Assembly: GCA_019739335.1 (NCBI GenBank)
Contig: CP073261.1
Location: 1,122,818 to 1,186,817 of the forward strand
DNA length: 64,000 nucleotides
Origin: Erythrobacter sp.
Lineage (GTDB): Bacteria > Pseudomonadota > Alphaproteobacteria > Sphingomonadales > Sphingomonadaceae
Direction: 5' to 3'
Shown piece after piece: positions 58,033-64,000 of this stretch. Made by a program: the position numbers and the translations under genes. The notes under the pieces were generated by a model. It was not told the origin of the DNA. It did no database searches and worked only from the letters and a program-made list of their open reading frames with translations. Numbering within the stretch: the stretch's first letter is position 1; each line of letters begins with the position of its first letter.

Positions 58033-58731
58033 TTAGGGCTGCAACACCACCCAGCGCATCGGTTCGCCGTTGGCCGGATTGGCGAGGGCGCTGTTCGCGG
58101 TCCACAGCACCCACGGCCGCCCGGCATAATCGGGCTGGACCCAGTTCTTCTCCAGCCACAGGTTGCGTTCGATTCGTGCGGCGATGCCGTAGGCCGTTTC
58201 GAATTCCTCGCTCACTTTCAGCACCACCGGCTGCCCGGCATGGCCTTCGACCTGGTTGATAAAGGTGGTCAGCTCACTCTCCAGCGCCGCTTCCACCACC
58301 GGATCGTTGCAGGCGCTCGCGGGCTTGGCGAGCGCGATGGCGGGGGGCAGCAGTTCCGGATCGCGCGGAACGATGGTGACGAAGTTGGCCGCCTGCCGCT
58401 CTGCGGGAACGCAGGGATCGTAGGCGTGGACGGCGCCGTGACGGATGCCGGTATCGGCCAGCGCGGCCAGATTGCGCCCGAACACAGCATCGCGTCCGCT
58501 CGCCCCGCTGCTCGCTTCGAGATAGACGAAATCGACCCGCGCGGTGCGCAGCGCGGATACGTCCACCACTCCGTCGCTTTCGCCCGTCACCAGCCCTTGC
58601 GAAGGGAAGGTGCCGCGCGGCGGTGCCCAGTGCCGGGTCTGCCACCACAGCCAGCCGCCAGTGCCCGCCAATGCCAGTAGCAGCAGCGCCTCGATCCAGA
58701 AGCGCAGCACGCTTTTCTTCTTCTTGCCCAT
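58033..58731 (-). CDS. GH25-like (lysozyme fold) protein lacking catalytic acids
   Basis: 232 aa. A basic start and one helix (about 12-30) anchor it at the inner membrane. The rest follows the GH25 lysozyme pattern: SDGVVDVSAL, FVYLEASSG, a YDPCVPAERQAANF region and a final LWTANSAL strand. In active GH25 enzymes the barrel carries a D-x-E pair after a hydrophobic strand; here that place reads PPAIALAKP, so both acids are absent. It may be a dead hydrolase that binds peptidoglycan. It converges with the carboxypeptidase gene across a repeat. Confidence 0.75.
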   Translation of the reverse strand: MGKKKKSVLRFWIEALLLLALAGTGGWLWWQTRHWAPPRGTFPSQGLVTGESDGVVDVSALRTARVDFVYLEASSGASGRDAVFGRNLAALADTGIRHGAVHAYDPCVPAERQAANFVTIVPRDPELLPPAIALAKPASACNDPVVEAALESELTTFINQVEGHAGQPVVLKVSEEFETAYGIAARIERNLWLEKNWVQPDYAGRPWVLWTANSALANPANGEPMRWVVLQP

Positions 58732-58768
58732 CGGGCGCGACCTCTAATGCAAACGCAGCGACACGCCA

Positions 58769-59275
58769 TCACCCCTTGGTGTGGAGTACGCAAATTAGTG
58801 TAAACAGCCGCCGCGCGGTGTCGAAATCGGTTTCGATCTTGTTCTCCAGCGCTTCCTCCAGCTGCCGCGTCCCGCGATCGTGGATGCCGCGCCGGGCCAT
58901 GTCGATGGTCTCGATTTCCTGCGCGGAAGCACGCCGCAGCGCCTTGTAGTAGCTGTCGCAAATGGCGAAATATTCGCGCACCACGCGGCGCAGGCGCGAC
59001 AGGCCCAGCCCGATGGTGCCCGCGTCGTTCCCTGCGCGGTCACTCAGTTGCAGCGCCAACATCCCCTCCACGATGGCGAGATGCACGTGCCACGGCCCCT
59101 GATGCCCCTGCTCGATGGCGCGCAGCGGGCGAAACAGGTTGTCTTCCACCAGATCGCGCAGCGCAATTTCGCGCTCCTTCTCGATCTCCTCGTTGCGGGC
59201 AAGCACGGTCGCCTCATCGAGCGTGATTCGCTCGATCCGGTTGTCGGCCTCGGCAAGATTGTTCGTGGCATCCAT
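58769..59275 (-). CDS. UPF0262 family protein
   Basis: 168 aa from ATG 59275, with AAGAGGGG upstream; longer frames are antisense shadow of dnaB. The conserved block HVHLAIVEGMLALQLSD and the end DTARRLFTLICVLHTKG match the uncharacterised UPF0262 family of alphaproteobacteria. It is probably helical and cytosolic. Located next to dnaB but on the opposite strand. Function unknown. Confidence 0.87.
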   Translation of the reverse strand: MDATNNLAEADNRIERITLDEATVLARNEEIEKEREIALRDLVEDNLFRPLRAIEQGHQGPWHVHLAIVEGMLALQLSDRAGNDAGTIGLGLSRLRRVVREYFAICDSYYKALRRASAQEIETIDMARRGIHDRGTRQLEEALENKIETDFDTARRLFTLICVLHTKG

Positions 59276-59425
59276 CGCGCGCCCCTCTTGGCCCAGCGCG
59301 GGGGTATATTGCAATTGCGAAACAGGCGGCTGCGCGCGTCGTCCCCGCTTTCCACAGGCTGCGGGTGGAAAATGATACAGGCCACGCCTTGCCGCCGCGC
59401 CCGCAGGCTTCCATGAAGCCCGCAT

Positions 59426-60955
59426 ATGACCGCGTCCGACCTGCTCCTCCGCCCCGATTCTGCCGCCCATGCCGCAGGCGATTCCAGTGCCCCGCAAGGG
59501 CGCTCGCTGCCCGCCAACCTTGAAGCCGAAGCGGCGTTCATCGGCGCGGCGCTGATCGACAACCGGGTGCTGGAAGAACTGCCGATCGAACTGCGCCCGC
59601 AGCATTTCTTCGCCCCCGTCCACCAGCGCATCTACGAACGCATCCTGATCGGGGTCGAACGGCAGATGGTCGTCACCCCGGTGACGCTGAAACCCTATTT
59701 CGAAGCCGACGAAGGACTGCGCGAACTCGGCGGCAGCGCCTATCTCGCCCAGCTCACTGCCGACGGGCAGGGCCTGCTCGCCCCGCGCGAACTGGCGCAG
59801 CAGATATACGATCTGGCGCTGCTGCGCGAACTCGTCAGCGTAGGCCGCGAACTGGTGGAGACCGCGCTCGATACCTCCGAGGTCGAACCGATGGTGCAGA
59901 TCGAAAAGGCCGAGGCGCGGCTGTTCGAAGTGGCCGACGGGGCGACCACCGAGAACACCGGGACCAGTTTCCGCTCGGCTTCGCACGCGGCGATCAAGCT
60001 CGTCGAAGCGGCAATGAATTCGGGCGGCGGCCTGTCGGGCAAGACCACCGGGCTGGAAGTGATCGACAACAAGACCGCCGGGCTGCACAATTCCGATCTG
60101 ATCATCCTCGCCGGGCGCCCCGGCATGGGCAAGAGCTCGCTGGCGATGAACATCGCTTTCAACTGCGCCGAGGAACATCTCAAATGGATGCGCGACGGCG
60201 GGCCGAACAATTACGGCGCACCTGCCGCCTTCTTCAGCCTGGAAATGAGCGCCGACCAGCTCGCCACGCGTATCCTCGCCGAACAGGCGGAGGTTTCTTC
60301 CGAAGCGCTGCGCTCCGGCAAGCTCAACCGCGACGAATTCCACAAGCTGTCCTACGCGGCGCAGCGCCTGAGCGAGTTGCCGCTCTATATCGACGATACG
60401 CCCGCGCTCACCATTTCCGGCCTGCGCACCCGCGCCCGTCGGTTGAAGCGGCGGCACGACATCGGGCTGATCGTGGTCGATTACCTGCAATTGCTGCAAG
60501 GCTCGGGCCGCGCCAGCGACAACCGGGTGAACGAGATTTCCGAGATCAGCCGAGGGTTGAAGACCCTGGCCAAGGAATTGCAGGTGCCGGTGATCGCGCT
60601 CTCGCAGCTCAGCCGCGCCGTCGAATCGCGCGAGGACAAGCGGCCGATGCTGTCCGACCTGCGCGAATCGGGATCGATCGAGCAGGACGCGGACATGGTG
60701 TGGTTCATCTTCCGTGCCGAATACTACCACGAAGCCTCACGCCCGGACATGGTGACCGAGACCAGTTCGGAAGCCGACAAGGAGAAGTACCGGACCTGGG
60801 AAGACCGCTACATGGAGCTGAAAAACCGCGCGACGCTGATGGTCGCCAAGCAGCGGCACGGCTCCACCGGCAATGTGCCGCTGCATTTCCAGAGCGAATT
60901 CACCAAGTTCACCTCGCCCAATATGAAGGACTATTCGGACTACGGGTTCGAATAG
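59426..60955 (+). CDS. dnaB: Replicative DNA helicase DnaB
   Basis: 509 aa. Hexameric 5'-3' helicase at the replication fork. The N-terminal DnaG-binding domain (SLPANLEAEAAFIGAAL) is joined by a linker to a RecA-like motor with Walker A GRPGMGKSS at 230-238, IGLIVVDYLQLLQGSGR as Walker B/H2, and VIALSQLSRAVESREDKRPMLSDLRESGSIEQDAD as H3/H4. The C-terminal HGSTGNVPLHFQ is typical. Single copy here with no intein. Confidence 0.96.
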   Translation: MTASDLLLRPDSAAHAAGDSSAPQGRSLPANLEAEAAFIGAALIDNRVLEELPIELRPQHFFAPVHQRIYERILIGVERQMVVTPVTLKPYFEADEGLRELGGSAYLAQLTADGQGLLAPRELAQQIYDLALLRELVSVGRELVETALDTSEVEPMVQIEKAEARLFEVADGATTENTGTSFRSASHAAIKLVEAAMNSGGGLSGKTTGLEVIDNKTAGLHNSDLIILAGRPGMGKSSLAMNIAFNCAEEHLKWMRDGGPNNYGAPAAFFSLEMSADQLATRILAEQAEVSSEALRSGKLNRDEFHKLSYAAQRLSELPLYIDDTPALTISGLRTRARRLKRRHDIGLIVVDYLQLLQGSGRASDNRVNEISEISRGLKTLAKELQVPVIALSQLSRAVESREDKRPMLSDLRESGSIEQDADMVWFIFRAEYYHEASRPDMVTETSSEADKEKYRTWEDRYMELKNRATLMVAKQRHGSTGNVPLHFQSEFTKFTSPNMKDYSDYGFE

Positions 60956-60960
60956 CCGGC

Positions 60961-61746
60961 TCAGTCCTCCATCGGCGCGAATTCGATCCGGTCCGCCGCT
61001 GCGCCGCTCATGATGAAGCCGATCGGGCCTTCGCTTTCTTCCTGCAGGTGCGCGATCAGGCTGGCGGTGCGGGCGAGCAGCGAGATGCCCTTGAGCGCGG
61101 CAAGCGGGAAGCCTGCATCGAGCATCACGGCCGGGATCGCCCCGTTGACATTGATCGGCAGGCTCCGGCCGATGGCTTCGGGCAGCACCGCTGCAATGGT
61201 TCGCAGCATGGCGATGTGCTCGCCTTCCATGCCCTGTTCGGCAGCGATGGCGAGCAGGCGATGCGCACGCGGATCGCCGCCCGAATGCTGCGGGTGGCCG
61301 AAACCGGGGATCGCCTTCTTCTCGGCACGAAGGGCAGCTATCCCGGCCTTCGCGGCTTCCCCGGCCGATATTCCCTCCCGCACCTTGGCAACACATTGGG
61401 CGTAGAAGCGCCCGGCCACCTCGGCACTGCCCAGCACCACCGATCCGCAACCGAGCAGACCGGCGGCGACCGCGCCGTGGAATGCTTCGGGCGCGGCAGC
61501 ATAGGTCATCCGGGTGGCGACTACGCTCGGCACGAGTCCGTGTTCGGCAATCGCGCAGAGCACCGCGTCGGCCAGCACGCGCTGCTTCTCGCTGGGCTGT
61601 ACGCCGGTGACCAATAGCCAGAAATAGCTGGTGAAATCGAGCTTGCCAATGACCTCGCTGCACAGGTCAAGCCCGCGAACGGTGATGCTGGTGGCATCCG
61701 ACTGGCAGATCGAACTGACCGCGTTGTCCTGTTTCCCGATCCGCAT
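60961..61746 (-). CDS. Citrate-synthase-like citryl-CoA lyase
   Basis: 261 aa, much shorter than citrate synthase (about 430) and lacking its N-terminal part. The citrate-synthase fold core is visible: PGFGHPQHSGGDPRA with the oxaloacetate-binding His (H151) and SLPINVNGAIPAVMLDAGFP, where the usual catalytic Asp of citrate synthase may be N201, with D210 nearby. This size and pattern match proteins called citryl-CoA lyase, which cleave citryl-CoA-type esters to acetyl-CoA and an oxoacid. Divergent to a CoA-transferase, with a double palindrome between. The true substrate is inferred only. Confidence 0.82.
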   Translation of the reverse strand: MRIGKQDNAVSSICQSDATSITVRGLDLCSEVIGKLDFTSYFWLLVTGVQPSEKQRVLADAVLCAIAEHGLVPSVVATRMTYAAAPEAFHGAVAAGLLGCGSVVLGSAEVAGRFYAQCVAKVREGISAGEAAKAGIAALRAEKKAIPGFGHPQHSGGDPRAHRLLAIAAEQGMEGEHIAMLRTIAAVLPEAIGRSLPINVNGAIPAVMLDAGFPLAALKGISLLARTASLIAHLQEESEGPIGFIMSGAAADRIEFAPMED

Positions 61747-61759
61747 GGCACTCTCCTTT

Positions 61760-61791
61760 TTCGAATGGCGAAGTTGATTTCGTTATTCGAA
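61760..61791. promoter_or_regulatory. Double palindrome, putative IclR operator 1
   Basis: TTCGaatggCGAA-gttgat-TTCGttattCGAA: two TTCG-N5-CGAA palindromes 19 bp apart centre to centre. It lies 13 bp upstream of the lyase ATG and about 50 bp upstream of the CoA-transferase ATG, in the divergent promoter. The same design is at 63789-63820. A TTGATT hexamer overlaps the start of the second palindrome. Confidence 0.75.
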
Positions 61792-61840
61792 GAATATAGG
61801 AGAGAGTCAACAATATGCTTTGAAGCCGGGGATGCCAAGG

Positions 61841-62977
61841 ATGACCGCCAAGCCGCTGCAGGATGTCACTGTGCTCGAAATGGGCACTTTCATCACCGGC
61901 CCCGCTGCGGGGATGTTGCTGGCCGATCTGGGCGCGAATGTCATCAAGGTCGAGCTGCCGGGGTTGGGCGATCCTTTCCGTTCGTTCAAGGGTGGGCTCT
62001 ACTCTCCGCATTTCCAGACCTACAATCGCAACAAGCGGAGCGTGACGCTGGATACGCGCAAGGCTGAGGACTTGGCTCAGTTCGATTCGCTGGTCGCGGA
62101 TGCGGATGTTTTCATTCAGAATTTCCGGCCGGGGGTTGCGGCCAAGCTGGGGGTGGATGCGGAGCGGTTGCGGGGGATCAATCCGGCCCTGGTCTATGCC
62201 TCGATTTCCGGCTTCGGCGCCGAGGGGCCGGACCGGGACCGGCCCGCCTTCGACACCGTGGCGCAGGCGGCGAGCGGGTTCCTGCGGCTGCTGGTCAATC
62301 CCGATCATCCGCGCGTTGTCGGTCCGGCGATTGCCGATGCGATGACGGGTTTCTACTGCGCGCTGGGGATTCTGGCGGCGCTGAATGAGCGGCATTCGAC
62401 CGGCAAGGGACGGCTGGTCGAAACGTCGATGTTCGAGGCGATGTGCCACTTCAATCTGGATGATTTCACCCACCTTTTGTCCGCTGGCGAAGTGATGGGG
62501 CCGTACTCGCGTCCGCATGTTTCGCAGAGCTATGTGTTTGAATGTGCGGACGGAAAATGGATCGCCTTGCACATGTCCTCCCCGCCCAAGTTCTGGGAGA
62601 ACCTCGCCACGGCGGTCGGGCAGCCGGATATGCTCGCCCGGCCCGAGTTTGCCAGCCGCGAGGCGCGGATTGCGCACTATGACGAGGTGATTGCCTTCCT
62701 CGCCCCGATCTTCGCCGGCAGGCCGCGCGGCGATTGGGCGCAGGTGCTTGAAAAGCTGGAAGTCCCTCATTCCGAAGTGCGCACCTCGCGCGAAGTGCTC
62801 GACAGCGAGCAGGCCAGGGCGTTGAGAATCGAAGTCGCCGATCCCGCTGGGCCGCACGGAGAGTTTCGCACGATCCGCTCCCCGCTCAGCTTCGATGGCG
62901 AGCGGATGACCGAAGTCACCGCCCCGCCCACACTCGGCCAGCACGACGCAGAAATTCGCGCCGCAACAAAAGGTTAG
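61841..62977 (+). CDS. CaiB/BaiF-type CoA-transferase
   Basis: 378 aa from ATG 61841; ATG 61832 and TTG 61820 are alternatives. Family III CoA-transferase: VTVLEMGTFITGPAAGMLLADLGANVIKVELPG, NRNKRSVTLDTRKAE, then ADVFIQNFRPGV and GAEGPDRDRPAFDTVAQAASG with the catalytic Asp of this family in RPAFD. It moves CoA between carboxylic acids. With the lyase next door it could activate a hydroxy-di- or tricarboxylate to its CoA thioester, which the lyase then splits. Followed after 7 bp by the IclR gene. Confidence 0.9.
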   Translation: MTAKPLQDVTVLEMGTFITGPAAGMLLADLGANVIKVELPGLGDPFRSFKGGLYSPHFQTYNRNKRSVTLDTRKAEDLAQFDSLVADADVFIQNFRPGVAAKLGVDAERLRGINPALVYASISGFGAEGPDRDRPAFDTVAQAASGFLRLLVNPDHPRVVGPAIADAMTGFYCALGILAALNERHSTGKGRLVETSMFEAMCHFNLDDFTHLLSAGEVMGPYSRPHVSQSYVFECADGKWIALHMSSPPKFWENLATAVGQPDMLARPEFASREARIAHYDEVIAFLAPIFAGRPRGDWAQVLEKLEVPHSEVRTSREVLDSEQARALRIEVADPAGPHGEFRTIRSPLSFDGERMTEVTAPPTLGQHDAEIRAATKG

Positions 62978-62984
62978 CCGCACT

Positions 62985-63785
62985 ATGGCCGAAAGCAAGG
63001 ACCCTGAATTTCTCTCCACGCTGGAACGGGGCCTCAGGGTGCTTACCGCGTTTGATGCCGACCATCCGGAAATGACGCTGACCCAGGTGGCGCAGAAAAC
63101 AGCGCTTTCTCCGGCAGTTGCGCGGCGCTGCCTGAATACGCTGGTGGAGATCGGCTATGTCGGGCGGCAGGGGCGTAGCTTCATGCTCAAGCCCGCGGTG
63201 CTGACCATCGGTTCGGCCTTCCTCAGCTCGATGCACGTGCAGGATATCTGCTTGCCGGCGTTGCAGAATCTGCGCGACCAGACCGGCGACAGCGCCTCGC
63301 TCGCGGTGCTTTCGGGCAGCGAAATCCTCTATGTCGCGCACGTTTCGACCGACCGGCGGTTCCGGCTGCAAACCAATGTCGGCACCCGCTACCCCTTCCA
63401 CGCAACCTCCATGGGAAAGGTCCTCGCGGCGTTTTCAAGCGACGCAACGGGCGCACAATTGGTTCAATCGGGCACATTGCAGCGCTTTACCGAACGCACC
63501 CTGACCGATCCCCAGGCACTGCAAGAGCGTTTCCAACTGGTCCGCGAGCGGGGCTACGATTCGGCGCTCGATGAACTCGATTATGGCATCGTATCGGTCG
63601 CTATTCCGATCCGCGATCGCGAGGGCCGGACCATCGCGGCGATCAACTGCTCCACCTCCACCACCCGCATTTCGCAGGACGAGCTGGTGCGGACCAGGCT
63701 ACCGCTCCTCCGCAACGCCGCTGCCGAAATCGAGGCAGCCTTACGGCAGTGGCCTGCGCTGGCAGCCTCGCTAACTGCCGCCTAG
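62985..63785 (+). CDS. IclR-family transcriptional regulator
   Basis: 266 aa. N-terminal winged helix (about 10-70; LERGLRVLTAFDADHPEMTLTQVAQKTALSPAVARRCLNTLVEIGYV) and a GAF-like effector domain with PFHATSMGKVLAAF and LDELDYGIVSVAIPIRD, typical of PcaR/PobR-like IclR proteins acting on aromatic or dicarboxylate pathways. Probably co-transcribed with the CoA-transferase. It is the natural candidate to bind the double palindromes in the two neighbouring promoters. Confidence 0.92.
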   Translation: MAESKDPEFLSTLERGLRVLTAFDADHPEMTLTQVAQKTALSPAVARRCLNTLVEIGYVGRQGRSFMLKPAVLTIGSAFLSSMHVQDICLPALQNLRDQTGDSASLAVLSGSEILYVAHVSTDRRFRLQTNVGTRYPFHATSMGKVLAAFSSDATGAQLVQSGTLQRFTERTLTDPQALQERFQLVRERGYDSALDELDYGIVSVAIPIRDREGRTIAAINCSTSTTRISQDELVRTRLPLLRNAAAEIEAALRQWPALAASLTAA

Positions 63786-63788
63786 TTT

Positions 63789-63820
63789 TTCGCATATCGA
63801 ATTTGACTTCGCATTTCGAA
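63789..63820. promoter_or_regulatory. Double palindrome, putative IclR operator 2
   Basis: TTCGcatatCGAA-tttgac-TTCGcatttCGAA, the same spacing as the site at 61760-61791. It lies 57 bp upstream of the next gene start. A TTGACT/-17-/TAACAC promoter (63803-63808, 63826-63831) overlaps the second palindrome, so a bound regulator would be expected to block it. Confidence 0.78.
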
Positions 63821-63831
63821 GCATGTAACAC
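63803..63831 (+). promoter_or_regulatory. Putative sigma-70-type promoter of the exported protein gene
   Basis: TTGACT (63803-63808), 17 bp, TAACAC (63826-63831). The -35 is good and the -10 weak. The start codon of the downstream gene lies 47 bp beyond. It is embedded in the IclR-type operator. Confidence 0.5.
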
Positions 63832-63877
63832 GCAACCCATAAAGGTGCAGAATCGCGCCATCATGGGGAGTGAGTGC

Positions 63878-64000
63878 ATGAAAGCTCAGGGGTTATCCTT
63901 CGCCAGCGCCATTGCGATCTCGGCAGCCATTCTGACCGCGCCAGCCCATGCGCAGGACAATCAGTCCACCGAAGAACCGCAGGCCGAAGCAGCCACCGGC
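63878..64000 (+). CDS. Exported protein, N-terminus only (probable TonB receptor)
   Basis: 41 codons are visible before the window ends. ATG 63878 has GGGGAG 7 bases upstream; ATG 63863 is in frame. The start MKAQGLSFASAIAISAAILT then APAHAQ is a signal peptide with AHAQ cleavage, followed by a low-complexity NQSTEEPQAEAA region, which is how sphingomonad TonB-dependent receptors commonly begin. The identity is inferred from that and from its place beside a catabolic IclR regulon. Confidence 0.6.
   Translation, partial: MKAQGLSFASAIAISAAILTAPAHAQDNQSTEEPQAEAATG

Noticed and set aside
59276..60730. N-terminal extension of the UPF0262 frame across dnaB
   Set aside because: The extension is antisense to dnaB; the conserved protein begins at 59275 with its own ribosome site.

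Overview
This 64 kb, GC-rich window looks chromosomal and comes from an alphaproteobacterium, most likely order Sphingomonadales and an Erythrobacteraceae-like marine or freshwater lineage. The reasons are the high GC, the extensive stop/start overlaps (ATGA, GTGA, TGATG), the rpmH-rnpA-yidD-yidC-engB block, and several families familiar from that order: a CC_3452-type secreted protein, a UPF0262 protein, TonB/IclR catabolic loci and a PEP-CTERM protein. No rRNA, tRNA, CRISPR array, prophage or insertion sequence was seen.

Layout. 1-5448 is an arsenic-methylation/arsenosugar-like island. It holds a radical SAM enzyme (cut by the window edge), a mercuric-reductase-like flavoprotein, an ArsM-type arsenite methyltransferase, an acyl-reductase-like SDR and two small transferases of the type found in arsenosugar loci. 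5589-9709 has ppx/gppA, rlmE, a membrane-anchored cytochrome c, pheA and a GNAT enzyme. 9775-16657 is a long, tightly coupled membrane operon (DUF4129, DUF4350, MoxR ATPase, DUF58, SpoIIM-like, RDD, GNAT), interrupted by a palindromic REP-like element. 16712-27412 has an EAL protein, a Kef-type antiporter, ispG, a thioredoxin-like lipoprotein, an HDAC-type amidohydrolase, an aspartic protease, two convergent L,D-transpeptidases, an EamA transporter and an unlisted 58-aa membrane protein. 27579-31458 has acnA and a very Ser/Thr-rich PEP-CTERM protein.

31690-37973 is the ruvA-X-ruvB operon, in which a lower-GC membrane/coiled-coil gene sits exactly between ruvA and ruvB. It is followed by a small membrane protein coupled to aroC, then katG. 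38188-46482 has a dicarboxylate symporter with dapE, a cupin, a GST, a CHASE2-GGDEF-EAL protein, a 15-codon mini-ORF with its own terminator, and a large VWA/cadherin-like protein. 46648-49975 is the ribosome/membrane-insertion block. 50046-60955 has a ClpP-like exported protein, comM, mntP, an HxlR regulator, an HAD phosphatase, the L36 gene, galE, a DUF4136 lipoprotein, an M14 carboxypeptidase, a GH25-like protein lacking catalytic acids, a UPF0262 gene and dnaB.

60961-64000 is a compact catabolic locus: a citryl-CoA-lyase-like enzyme, divergent to a CaiB-type CoA-transferase and an IclR regulator, then the start of an exported protein (probably a TonB receptor). Two copies of the same 32-bp double palindrome (TTCG-N5-CGAA-N6-TTCG-N5-CGAA) lie in the two promoter regions. 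This gives a self-contained, testable IclR regulon and is, together with the gene inserted inside ruvAB and the arsenic island, the most interesting content of the window.
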